NCBI GenBank assembly: GCA_019009955.1
Contig: CM032229.1
Span: 83,007,001 to 83,071,000, forward strand
Reading direction: 5' to 3'
Origin: Riptortus pedestris
Lineage: Eukaryota > Arthropoda > Insecta > Hemiptera > Alydidae
Length of the DNA stretch: 64,000 nucleotides
The notes below the pieces were generated by a model, which searched no databases, had not been told where the DNA came from, and worked only from the letters and a program-made list of their open reading frames with translations. This document shows, piece after piece, positions 25,118 to 36,128 of the stretch. The position numbers and the translations under genes were made by a program. Each line of letters opens with the position of its first letter. The first letter of the stretch is position 1.

Positions 25118-26023
25118 GATACCAAAGAATGAGAGAGAGAAAAGGAGCGAAAATAGATGAATGAAATTTGGTGGACGAAAAGAATTTGTGTGAGAGACAA
25201 TGAAGGAACAACTAGAGAGAATCTCCTAGATCTTCCTTCATCTAGACGGTCGTTCTTTTTCGACGAGGCCAGAAATTGTGAATTCATATTTCTGAAATTT
25301 ATTACAGAATAAATGAAGGATTTTAGAAGAGAATCAGAAAAAAAATGTGCGATCCACAAATAAAAAGAGAAAAGGTCTCCAATCATTAGTCTGAACATAA
25401 ATGATAGAAACACGGTCATATTGTTTATTGCAATTTAAATATCCTGCCTCTACTAGACACAATGAAATATAACTGCAGAAAAGGCTTGTCCAATAGCCAA
25501 CTAGCGATCAATTCAATATTCAACATGCGATACAAGAAACAAAATTAAATTCAGGAATAAATCAAGAGCATGATAGAGGCTTTGTACCTGTGACAAAACT
25601 GAAGGAGATAATTTACATAAAAAGATATCAATTTATATATGTATATCTTGGAGTGTGACATCAATAATAGGCCGAGACAGCTAGTGGGAGGACCAGAATA
25701 CGCGCTTCATATTAGTAATACAGCTCATGGAGCTTGGTAAATATGCACCCTCTATTTACAACCTGGTTCTGTTCTGAGTAAAAAAAAAAGAAAATTAATA
25801 TGAATATTTGTATAACTAGTAAGGCCACTTTATTCGAAATCGATGATAAAAAATTTGTCACGCAGGACATAATCACAGGAGACTGGAATGATATAAAGAA
25901 AACGAAATGGCATATTCCATTCTAGATTATTTAAACACCAATATGAACAACGCTTAAAATAAATCCTCTTCACCAAATGTTTAGTAGCATAATTACCAGT
26001 TTCAATAGAAGGAGAGAGAGTTT
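25118..26023. other. Unassigned sequence
   Basis: The minus-strand open frame 25099-25419 (106 codons) is Ser/Phe/Leu-rich, begins in Rc1 sequence and resembles no known protein. An isolated TTGTCACGCAGGAC near 25856 may be an Rc1 end scrap. Confidence 0.35.
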
Positions 26024-26466
26024 ACCGAAGGCTGAAGACGCCAAATACAAATAATCCTTTACTTATACGAAAACATGTTATTTAATACCATCCACTTTGT
26101 GCTGCTCAGACTTTTTCTAGCTAGGCCGGGACTAAGGGTTTATTAAATGTGTTCATCACTAAATAAATTTCCATTTCTCAGGCAGGATCCGAACTAGCCA
26201 CTCTAGGTTAAAATATGAGATTCAGATCAACACCTTAACTCATAAGGCTAATCTGACCCCCATTATTATTCGAGTTAAGAGGCAAATGTAAAAAGGATAT
26301 TACTTCAACAAGTACAGTGGCGTGTGTGAGCACTTACTCCCCTAGTACAATTTCAGCCATTATCAAAGGTAATTTTTAGTTTTACATGAATTATTTAAAA
26401 ATCGGCATTTATAGCGATCAAACATAACGGCAACTAGATATATATGTATATATACCTTTCATTATC
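26024..26466 (+). mobile_element. Decayed Rc1 copy interrupted by an S1 SINE
   Basis: Rc1-like GTTTACCGAAGGCTGAAGAC lies left of the SINE at 26095-26266. Rc1-like CAATTTCAGCCATTATC and GATATATATGTATATATACC lie right of it. The order and orientation fit one old Rc1 split by S1, but both halves are heavily diverged. Confidence 0.45.
26095..26266 (-). repeat. S1 SINE, diverged copy
   Basis: On the minus strand TCAGATTAGCCTTATGAGTT and GTTCGGATCCTGCCTGAG match the S1 tRNA part. The body follows through TTAGTGATGAACACATTTA and TAGCTAGAAAAAGTC. It is more diverged than the copies at 2762, 49566 and 55654. Confidence 0.72.
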
Positions 26467-26791
26467 AAAGTTCTCACTAACAACTTGTCAGTAAGCGAGT
26501 TAAGAGTGATAAATTTGTATTCTACATACTCAAATTAGATAATACCTAAGGAAGTATGCCCTAATAGTAATTAATATATTTTACCATATTTCTGTACCCC
26601 GAAGAAAAATTGTAAATTATATTAATAAAACCGAGTTCCCATGTCCGACTATTTAGAAGTAGTACTTTAAAGCGGCTAAATAGAAAAACGAAAATGAGTA
26701 AATTATAAAAACAACTAATTCTTTGGTTACTCAATGCATGAAAGGCCAAGCTAAGGGCCACCAGACATCTGTGTTGGGAGGTTAACCTCAA
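26467..26791. other. Unassigned sequence
   Basis: AT-rich with nothing recognised, ending at the A that precedes a Hel-B insertion. Confidence 0.35.
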
Positions 26792-27214
26792 TCTTTATAT
26801 ATATAATTCTACTGTGCGTGTGTATGACACTGAACTCCTAAAAAGCTGGACAGATTTGAATGAATTTTTTGTATGCGTTTGGGTGTCGCCCTGGATGGTT
26901 TAGATTCACAAATCAGCAAGGCAGATGGAGAAGGAGGGGAGGTGAGGTTGTAAGGGAGGTCTAAAATAAAAAATTGGGATAGCGCTAATTGGTTTTTCGG
27001 CAAATATGCACAGGATAAAAGTTGTTTATTTTGTTATTTAGAGTAACTTTTGTTATATTCACTTTTATCGTATAACAAAGTATAAACGAGATATAGTAAA
27101 GTAGCTTTAGTTTTAATTATTATATTTAGTTTTAGTTATTATTATTAATTAATATTATTTAATATCCTAATCGCTTGAAATATTATGAAAGACAACGTTT
27201 ATTGGGCCCACAAG
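26792..27214 (+). mobile_element. Hel-B Helitron-like element, shorter copy
   Basis: It starts TCTTTATATATATAATTC with A before it, then CTACTGTGCGTGTGTATG and AAAGCTGGACAGATTTG. It carries one Hel-A-type module (AGTTGTTTATTTTGTTATTT) and ends GACAACGTTTATTGGGCCCA then CAAG|T, a decayed CTAG|T. The second module of the 1457 copy is absent. Confidence 0.8.
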
Positions 27215-27946
27215 TATTAATATAAGTTTAAACTCAAAGCCAGGCAAGAGGAAAGGAAACTAAAATTTAGTCAATACTCCCTAGATTTCTAACCTGGCAC
27301 AACTAGAAGAGCCAAAGTGCGTTATTCATTTGACTACCAAAGTCACCTATCTAAAATATTTTGCAAGCAATGATAATATTCAGAATCGATAAAGTTGTAA
27401 GGGTTCTTGTAAGTATGACTCTAAGCGATAATTATGGCGAGTTTAACACTAAGGGTGAAACGTAGATCAGGAATGCAAGAGGAACTAGTTTTAGAGAGGT
27501 ATGAGAGGTAAGTCGGTAGCTTGAGAGCCAGTCCTTGTTGACACACCTGCCAGGCCACGCTAAACAGAGACCAACCACGAAACTTAACTGTTTTCAATGT
27601 AAACAACCCATATACATAAATGTATCTAATTAGCCTTTCCCATTCTAATCATCACATCCATTCAATTCCATTGTTGTTTTCGTCTGCATAATCATTATTG
27701 ACTCAGGATAAATCTGCATAGAAAAGTATAATTTAAACAGAAATTATTTTACCATAAACTCTGTAGGCCTCCTCACTGGCCATAACCAAGAGTCGATTGT
27801 AGTACGCTCCAGTAGTCCCAACATGAATATTAGAGCATCACCAATAGACTACGGCACAGCTGGAGCGGATAGCGAGGCATGGAGAAATTATTTTGTTTTC
27901 CACTTTATTTAAATAATGTAGTACTTCTAAAACTAACAGAAAAAAA
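27215..27946. other. Unassigned sequence
   Basis: No repeat end is recognised. The minus-strand open frame 27421-27606 (61 codons) has no recognisable product. Confidence 0.35.
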
Positions 27947-28596
27947 GACACGCAGGAGCTGCGTAAACTAAGCAGATTTCCCACGTGAATTTTAATAATA
28001 GATAAACCTACATACTGCTAACACAACACTACCGTGAAAAACAGTCAGAACTGAACTGAAACATACCAGAATATAACATATTCATTTTATTGAAAACTAT
28101 GTACTATACCTAGTACTGTAATTTATAATGAAACAGAATCATTTTTATCTCAATCAATCAAATTTATGTAGTCCAAAAACTTAAGACGGGGGGTGGGTCA
28201 CCAGAACATAATTGCTTGTATGTCGTATAATAAAGGTCTCATGAAAACAATATTTGGTATTTAAGGTTCGAATAATGTGGTTTATTACATAACAGAGTAT
28301 TGCTTATGTAACATGAGTAGAAGAGGGGGTTTCTAAAGGCTGAAAAATGAAAAACGCAAATATCTAGGTTAATATTCAAAATAGAGAAATTATACATAGA
28401 ACAATATTTATAGATCATTCAGTTTGCAATAAGTTTAGTCCTATACAATTTTACGATCTGACTTATAGTAACGGAGATATTTTGACTTTTCAAAATTCCC
28501 CCCTCCCCCGAACTTGATCTTCCTTTTTACATAAAACGATTAAATATGGAGTTTGGTAACGATCAAACAAAAATTGCGACCGGTAGAGCGTTGATA

Positions 28597-28652
<56 letters not shown>

Positions 28653-28783
28653 CGTATATATATAATTTTGAAGGGACCTCATTTTCGTAATCTCCTGGGT
28701 AGGATCGATGGACATTTGAGGAAATTTTTCAAAACTCGCGTCATGAGTACGACCTCAATAGCTGATTTCCCTTGAGGGAAATT
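27947..28783 (+). mobile_element. Rc1 element, near full length, first of four head to tail
   Basis: It starts GACACGCAGGAGCTGCG after an A run, then CTAAGCAGATTTCCCACGTG. The long-subfamily body has a short G tract near 28187 and the core. A (TA)n of about 50 bp (28600-28650) is followed by GAAGGGACCTCATTTTCG. It ends at TGATTTCCCTTGAGGGAAAT, where the final TCTGCTAAAA is lost. Confidence 0.87.
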
Positions 28784-28849
28784 AAAAATGAATATAATTA
28801 TAATTAAACTAAAGAGTATAAATAGAATGCTGACCTCAATAAAAAAAAA

Positions 28850-29245
28850 GTCCGTTACGTATGGGTTACGTAAACTAAGCACATGTCCCACTTTCTTGAA
28901 CGACACACTACTAGTCTCATCTCAACAGTTACTACACTATTTCTAAGTAAAACATGGATGAGCAGGAGTGGGGGTTTACCGAAGTCTAAAAACAAGAAAG
29001 TCTCAATAGCTTCCTTAATATTTGAATTAAGAAAAAATATATAAAACAACAATTGTAGAGTATCAATATTTTAAGAAGATTTGGACTTTTTTCGATCCGA
29101 CTCAAAATAATGTATATATTCTGAATTTTTCAATCCCCTCCCTCTAATCTCCCCCCCCCCTATTCCCGGTCCGATTTTACTCATTAAGGAATATGATCTA
29201 TAGTGTAGAGAGAAACGCTTAAATAAAGAGTACACTATAGATCAA
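28850..29245 (+). mobile_element. Rc1 element, diverged and truncated, second of four
   Basis: It starts GTCCGTTACGTATGGGTTAC with CTAAGCACATGTCCC behind it, continues through GAGTGGGGGTTTACCGAAG to the core and stops near 29245. A perfect 13-bp inverted repeat, GATCTATAGTGTA (29195-29207) / TACACTATAGATC (29231-29243), sits at its 3' limit, where other copies read GATCTTTCTTTTTAC. Confidence 0.75.
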
Positions 29246-29320
29246 ATTAACACTTTCTAGTCAATAAAGTAAAATATGAATTTATGATGTCATAACACAA
29301 GGTAATTGCATGTATAGTGT

Positions 29321-29671
29321 TGGATGACGTAACAGTTAAAAAAATAAAACATTCAAATATCTCAGTTCACATTCAAAACAAGATAGAGAAAAAATTAATG
29401 TAACAACATTTATAGATTCATAAAATGTTCAGTAAGAATGGTTCAATACAATTTTTCGTTCAGACGTATAATAACTTATCTGATTTCAGCTATAAACGAA
29501 CTTGAACTTTAGTTTTGCATAAAACGTTTAAATTTCTAATTTGCCAACGATCACAAAAATTGCGGTAGCATTTTACTCTTCTCCTAGGGTAGAACGAAGA
29601 ACGTTTGATATTATTCGAAAATCGCATTATGAGTATAACCTCAATAGCTGATTTACCTTAGGCAAAATTTG
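29321..29671 (+). mobile_element. Rc1 element, 3' portion, third of four
   Basis: It is diverged but collinear. AATATCTCAGTTCACATTC, ATTTTTCGTTCAGACG and GATTTCAGCTATAAACG lead to CGAAAATCGCATTATGAG and CTCAATAGCTGATTTACC. The terminal hairpin is decayed (TTTACCTTAGGCAAA) and the (TA)n is absent. Confidence 0.7.
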
Positions 29672-29979
29672 CATGTCTGTCACAAGAGGGGGGGGGGATG
29701 AATAAACTAAACCAATTTTCCACGCGTTGGAATGAAACAAAAACTAAGAATCTCATATTTTATTCTCTATTTATTCCTTTTAAAACATAGAGTTGAAAGT
29801 TGTGCTGCACATGAGAAAGATATATAAAAAAAATAGTAAAATAATAGCTTAAGGTTTGAGTAGGAGTAGGGTTCATTAAATGAAGAAAACAAAATATCCT
29901 ATGTGGACAGAACAAGACGTGCTTGCACTCCTACTACGTTAAATAAACAAAATATTTTCCTGCTCTTATTTTAAAAAAT

Positions 29980-30442
29980 GTCCGTCACGCAGGGGCTGCG
30001 TAAACTAAGCAGATTTCCCACGTGAAGTTTAGAACAATAGAGGCATTTCAGAATAGAGAGCCGAACAGTTACAGGAACGGCCCGAACTAGCTCTTGACGG
30101 AAACTCACGACTAGACCCGAAGTTAGCCGATCTCATCTCTGAAGCTGAAAACATAAAAATGCAAATATCTCGGTTAATATTCAAGATACAGACTACATGT
30201 ATATAACACTATTTATAGTAAATTTAATTTGCAATAAGATTGATTCTATATAATTTTTCGATCCGACGTATAGTAACGGAGATATTTCGAATTTTCGAAA
30301 ATCCTCCCCTCTAAACCCCCTCCCCCTCCTACTGGTTCGATTTCATCCAATAACGAACTTGATCTTTGTTTTTACATAAAACGTTTAAATATCGAGTTTG
30401 GTAACGATCAAGCGAAAACTGCGACAGCTAGGGCGTTAACAG

Positions 30443-30504
<62 letters not shown>

Positions 30505-30626
30505 GAACGGACCTCATTTTCGTCATCTCCTGGGTAGGATCGATGGACATTTGAAGAAATTTTTCGAAACTCGCGTCATGAGTACGACCTCAATAGCTGA
30601 TTTCCCCTAAGGGAAATCTGCTAAAA
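29980..30626 (+). mobile_element. Rc1 element, complete short-subfamily copy (reference copy)
   Basis: This is the cleanest copy. 5' end: GTCCGTCACGCAGGGGCTGC containing the mini-hairpin CGCAG-GGG-CTGCG, then AAACTAAGCAGATTTCCC. 3' end: AGCTGATTTCCCCTAAGGG, AAATCTGCTAAAAA. The subterminal AGCAGATTTCCC is therefore repeated inverted in the 3' stem. A (TA)n of about 50 bp lies at 30448-30500 between GACAGCTAGGGCGTTAACAG and ATTTTGAACGGACCTCAT. No reading frame is present. Subterminal inverted repeats, a 3' stem-loop close to the end, an internal microsatellite and insertion in A/T runs match the known layout of non-autonomous Helentrons (HINE/DINE type). This class assignment is by architecture only. 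Confidence 0.85.
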
Positions 30627-30902
30627 AGTATTCCAATTGAATGTTATATATAACAGTACTGCAAAAGAGTTTACTAGATCAGCAATTTAACTTACCTGGA
30701 AGTGTTTGAAATTGAAAGTAATCGTATGAAAGAAGGTGTGAATTTCACTAAACCCTAAGAAAGATAATATTTGGAGCCCAGAATATAATATTATATATTC
30801 TGAGTTGGTATTCTGGCAGGTGGAACTGACTTATAATGTAGGTAGATGAAAGAAATGGCTACACTTTCATTGTACCGATTTATTAAAATGACATAGTGTT
30901 TT
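30627..30902. other. Unassigned sequence
   Basis: An AT-rich gap with nothing recognised. Confidence 0.3.
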
Positions 30903-31025
30903 CGATGCAGTGCATCATCATCAGTGCCCGAAGGCCTTTGATGTTGACCTAATGCCCCTTAGAACTAGACTCCAAGGGCCGTCCGGTCAACATCCAGGAC
31001 ACACTCGTGATGATGCACTGCATCG
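30903..31025. repeat. 123-bp nested palindrome
   Basis: CGATGCAGTGCATCATCA at 30903 is mirrored by TGATGATGCACTGCATCG ending at 31025. Inside lie GATGTTGACC and GGTCAACATC, then GCCCCTT and AAGGGC, so nested stems cover much of the unit. The outer motif GATGCAGTGCATC is itself palindromic. An open frame across it (30910-31098) is a by-product. It is probably a hairpin-type MITE or a duplicated transposon end. Confidence 0.75.
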
Positions 31026-32019
31026 TAAGCGCTCTGTCTCTTTAATAAATTGTTACAGTGGAATATTATTTATATTCAGCAGGCCTTCAAGAATATAAAT
31101 ATGCTTACACAGTCAACACAGAGAAGTGGTCCACTCATACGGTAAAATTTATTTCCAAAATGTATATGTGTGTGTGTGTGTGTGTGTGTCAGGACCTTAA
31201 TGGACATATGCAATTACAGCTTGGTATTAATAATAGGAGATTTTTTTTTCCACTTAATGAATACAAACTTTACTTTCTTCCATAAAAAACTTGAGGTATG
31301 AAATTATCTATTAGAAATGTTTACATTTCCCATTGTAATGTGTCATTGCTTATATATTACTATATATTTGAATTTCTGGTTTAAAGAATAATTAAAGGAA
31401 ACTTTACCTAAAAAGAAAAAAAAAAAAAACCCAAAACAAAAAAAAAAAAAAAAAAAAAAACCGGAATACTATACAATCTAAGAATTTCGTATACAGATCT
31501 GAATTTAGCTGGGAATATTAGTCAGACAGAGAGATTGCAAGAGAATTGCTTTTAGAAGAAAATAGAATAAAAAACGGGCAAGATGAATTGGAGAGGAGAT
31601 CAAGATTAGCTCTTGAACTGGAAACCAGATTTCGGACACTGCATTTAATAATAATAACAAGATGAATTCGATAGGAAAGCGGCGAGTGGCCTGTCCAGAC
31701 ATTAATACTAACTCCTGAGCATCTAGCATACTCCGATTGGAAAGGCTATAAGAGTAAAGTATTGCTAAGGAAATAGTCTTTCAGAGGATTTGATCAGATA
31801 GCCAACAGCCACACGCTTTAACACTACAAACTAGATTCACATCAACGGAAATAATTAACACATCCAAACCGCCCAATCGTATCTCGCAATACAATTGCAA
31901 TACTTACACTTTAGTTTGAAATTGTAATCAAACACATTGAACATTAAAGATGTCATAATGTCAACTTAATAAAATGAACAATTTATTTCACATATACATG
32001 TATATGGCCAAAAGGTTAA
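31026..32019. other. Unassigned sequence with simple repeats
   Basis: Holds a (GT)10 at about 31169-31189 and an A-rich run of about 50 bases at 31409-31460. It also has a minus-strand open frame at 31505-31729 with no recognisable product. Confidence 0.4.
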
Positions 32020-32794
32020 AATAGTTATTTATTATACAAGTGACGAAAGTAGATCATTTTACAACTCGAGTGAAACGTTTACCCACACTCGCTTCGCTCG
32101 TGTGGTAATTTCACGAGAGTTGTAAATTCTACTTTCGTCACGAGTGTAATATTAAATTTTTTCTGTAATCGTGTAATACATGATCAGATCTAACCAGAAT
32201 ATGAACAAAATTATGATGTAGGTTATAAGCATGGTTGTGAAAGGTTATAAGCATACTTATAAAACAGCTAGTGATGATTGTGAAGTAGTGCAGTTATAAA
32301 CAAGTGCAGGTTAAAAACAAGGAAGGTAATTATTATTATATTTAAATTTTAAAATATATTGATTATTTCCAGCAATAATTCATTCACATTTCAATTTATT
32401 TTGTTAAAATAAATTGTTACAATGTTAAGAAACATTTAAAAGCATTTAATTCCCAACTTCAAATTATTTTTTAATTTATACTTATTACTAATTAAGAAGG
32501 CAATTCACTTTCTTCACTCTATTGCAAAATGTTTCACTTTCTTCACTCATTTCAGTTTAGTAATGTTACCATTATTCAACGATTACAGAAAAATGATATT
32601 TTCAATTTACGAATCTATTTAATGCCATGCGTACGGATCCAGGACAGATGGAAATATATCTACTTGTAACTTTGCCGAACCTTCTATTTCTAGCTAATTA
32701 TAATAATAATATTTATAATCTCAGATATAGAACCTTATTACCTGTTAACAGCTCAGTCATATGGCCTAAATACATAATAATATAATGGTTTTAG

Positions 32795-32949
32795 AGTTCG
32801 ATTCCCGCCTGAGCAGTAGTAATTTATTTAGTGACGGAATTCATTAAATAAATCCCTCAGTCCCACCCTAGCTAGAAAAAGGTGGTAACCTGTAGATAAT
32901 CTGTCCCGGTTAGCCTTAGTTGCAAAAAGTGGGCGTTAATAAATAATTT
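32795..32949 (+). repeat. S1 SINE, 5'-truncated, inside the foldback
   Basis: It begins in the B box (GAGTTCGATTCCCGCCTGAG) and includes the whole tRNA-unrelated body to GTTGCAAAAAGTGGGCG and a TTAATAAATAA tail. The 5' truncation removes the A box, so this copy has lost its promoter. Confidence 0.88.
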
Positions 32950-33189
32950 TTAATGGTTTTAGGTTAAGGTGACTATCAACATATACTTACAGAGCCCAAA
33001 CTCATAAGACGTTTACCTGAAAACAAACAATATTAAATTAATAAATAACAGCCTCAATTTAAGTTAGGTAAGTTGGGAAAGAACTAAACTTTTTAATACA
33101 ACTAATAACCAAATAGGAACAAAAAAAAATAGTCCACTTATTTATAAATATATTTTTAAAGAGATATTCGTATAGTAGTTCACTTGTGG

Positions 33190-33198
33190 TTTTATATA

Positions 33199-33262
<64 letters not shown>
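33190..33262. repeat. (TA)n microsatellite
   Basis: About 70 bp of TA with one GTGTA interruption, in the central part of the foldback element. Confidence 0.95.
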
Positions 33263-33266
<4 letters not shown>

Positions 33267-33498
33267 CTTCTTTACCTTTTCAGTTAGATTTAATTAATCC
33301 CTCATATCACATATAAATCACTAAGGAGAAAAACATTTTCAGTCTTCTCAGGTGCAGAGATTCCAAAAGTCTACTGCAGATAAATTCTGAACTAAATATG
33401 AAAATGATCAGTTGATGACTCCGTAGGGAGCAGGGGGTCTGAAATTGTACAAGTTAACCCGCTTAAGTCTCGAATGTATCTTATTTATTCAGCTTGAT

Positions 33499-33551
33499 AG
33501 AGAGAGAGAGAGAGTGAGAGAAAAGGAGAGGGAGAGGGAGAGGGGTGGAGG

Positions 33552-33621
<70 letters not shown>

Positions 33622-33630
33622 GGAGGGGGG

Positions 33631-33692
<62 letters not shown>
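33499..33692. repeat. (GA)n microsatellite abutting the foldback right arm
   Basis: About 190 bp are purine-only on the plus strand, with GGAG interruptions. It stops exactly where the right inverted arm starts. The Ser/Leu and Arg/Glu open frames here are not genes. Confidence 0.96.
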
Positions 33693-33696
<4 letters not shown>

Positions 33697-34301
33697 TTTT
33701 TTCTGTAATCGTTGAATAATGGTAACATTACTAAACTGAAATGAGTGAAGAAAGTGAAACATTTTGCAATAGAGTGAAGAAAGTAATCATTTTCCTTCTT
33801 AATTAGTAATAAGTATAAATTAAAAAATAATTTGAAGTTGGAAATTAAATGCTTTTAAATGTTTCTTAACATTGTAAGAATTTATTTTAACAAAATAAAT
33901 TGAAATGTGAATGAATTATTGGTGGAAATAATCAATATATTTTAAAATTTAAATATATTAATAATTACCTTCCTTGTTTATAATCTGCACTGGTTTATAA
34001 CTGCACTACTTCACAATCATCACTAGTTGTTTCATAACTATGCTTATAACTTTTCACAACCATGCTTATAACCTACCAACAACATACCATAATCTTCACA
34101 ACATCCTAATTTTGTTCATATTCTGGTTAGATCTGATCATGTATTACACGATTACAGAAAAAAAATTAATATTACACTCGTGACGAAAGTAGAATTTACA
34201 ACTCTCGTGAAATTACCACACTCGCTTCGCTTGTGTGTGTAAACGTTTCACTCCAGTTGTAAAATGATCTACTTTCGTCACTTGTATAATAAATAACTAT
34301 T

Positions 34302-36108
34302 ATAACGCTGGAAATTATAGGACGAGACATTGGCAATGCAGGCGAATTACTTCTCCAGGAAATAGAGGCAGAGACATAGGCCCCAGCCAGATCTAGGTCC
34401 GCACAACCTGAAGTGGGCCAGGCGTATAGTGTTACTTATACAGCACCTACCTTACCCGCTTGGGAGTACTGACCTCAACAGCACCAACTAAGCTCGGTGT
34501 ATTTATTAAGTTGTACTCAAATGAGTAAATAGTATTAATGATTACATTTCGGCATGGCATCATTAGTATAAATAATTTAAAATTAAACTTATGTAACAGA
34601 ATTAATCTTAGCCAATCAACTGAAAAAGAAGAAAATGTACAAAATGAGATGAGATAGAGATTTAGATGTAATGATGATGATTATATTAAATAAAGATGGA
34701 TAATGTCATTTAAATCATTCTGGCTTAAACATTCCCAAATTAGATTGAAAATAAATTAACCAAGGTTTACTAACAAGGGCCCTGCCTTTATTATGATACA
34801 GTAACAAGAGAGGACATTAATTAGATTAAAACCCATCTTCCTCTGTAACTCTAATTTTTAAATGAGCCTTTTATGTAAAGTAACCTCATTAAAGTAATAT
34901 AATCAGACTAAAAGCTACCATATTAACATAAAAGACTTCAGAAATTACTAATCTAAAATGAATAAAGGAAATATATGACAAAAATGCAAAGCGACAGTAG
35001 GGGACTATTGTCCTAACAATACATGAAGATTTCAGAATAATTATAGCAATGAAAATAGAGTTTACTTATAATTCATACATGCTTCAAAATTTAAATTAGT
35101 GGGAGAACAGTTTTCACCAAACAGATCAAATAAAGTTTTCGAAAATCCCTCTCTGCGGAATTCAAATCATTAAATTGTCAGAGCTCTGAATAGACTACAT
35201 TACAGCAAATAAATATAAAACCCTAATCACTACTCAAAATTTTAAAAAAATTTCTACAAGAATTATATTTATTTAAAAAATAACTCAAGAACGGTGAACT
35301 AACTAACTACTAGGCAATCCAGTCTTCACAGGACCTGGGCCTCTTACAATTGTTAACTATTTCTGTTAAAAGGATTAGTATTATTTTTGTGTGTTGCAAT
35401 GCTATCATTGGCTGTTTCACTTTAAGATATATCTTTTTATTAAACATCTAATTCCCAGCATATAACTGCATTCCTTGTTTACAAAGGTTCTTTATTCTAG
35501 AATAAACAGAGAATAGACAGGGTGAAATGAGGAAATACAGTCTAAGTACACTGCGTGGCATTCAGGAGCCCAATGGCCAAGATGAGCGTACTGGAGTTTC
35601 GATTAGGCTTGTTGGAGAACAATTGAATGAGCTAGAGGTAAGTCTACAATTTCTCTGGACGTTGAGTGCAGGGAATAACTGTGAATCCGATAAGGTTCGG
35701 CAGTGATACCCTCAAGACTAGGTGTCCTGAGATTACCACATTTGAGTGGAGGGGGGAGTGAAGAGAGGGCATCGCTCATCTGCACAGGAGGTTCGAAGAT
35801 TAGCAAACGAGTAAAGAATCAAACATCAAAAAATAAAATTAAAATAAATAATTATTAAGATGTAAAATTTCGAGGAGAGTAACTCAGCAAAAACTAAAAA
35901 TAAACCAGTGTTAAGATTATGCATTGCAAACAATTATCCTATCAACCGAGCTGGTGTGCAGATCCATTATTTTCGGTAAAATTTATCTGGGTCAAATGGG
36001 AATATACTCTAAAAATTTTCCTATTCTAATATATTAGGAGAGAATAACTATGTATGATTGTAAGCAATCTCAAAATGAGTAAATCCGTGGAGTTTAAAAT
36101 GAATCAAT
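34302..36108. other. Unassigned sequence
   Basis: GC-richer 34320-34500 (GGCCCCAGCCAGATCTAGG, GTGGGCCAGGCGTATAG) and 35560-35780 have no recognisable frame. The minus-strand 67-codon frame at 35603-35806 has no known motif. The remainder is AT-rich. Confidence 0.35.
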
Positions 36109-36128
36109 TTAATATATATATATATATA

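Larger units (their letters stand above)
32020..34301. mobile_element. Foldback-type element with about 600-bp inverted arms
   Basis: Left arm 32020-32610 and right arm 33693-34301 are near-identical reverse complements from outer end (AATAGTTATTTATTATACAA / its complement) to inner end (CAACGATTACAGAAAAA / its complement). Each arm's outer 100 bp (32041-32140, 34181-34280) is itself a palindrome from TGACGAAAGTAGA to TCTACTTTCGTCA around ACTCGCTTCGCTCGTG. The arms carry short repeats of TTATAAGCAT. The 1.1-kb middle holds an S1 SINE, a (TA)n and a (GA)n and no coding frame. I found no clear target duplication. It resembles Foldback-like or long-TIR non-autonomous DNA elements. No superfamily is assigned. 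Confidence 0.85.

Noticed and set aside
33445..33762. Open frames of 70-93 codons in the second (GA)n tract
   Set aside because: Same dinucleotide artefact. No unique protein sequence.
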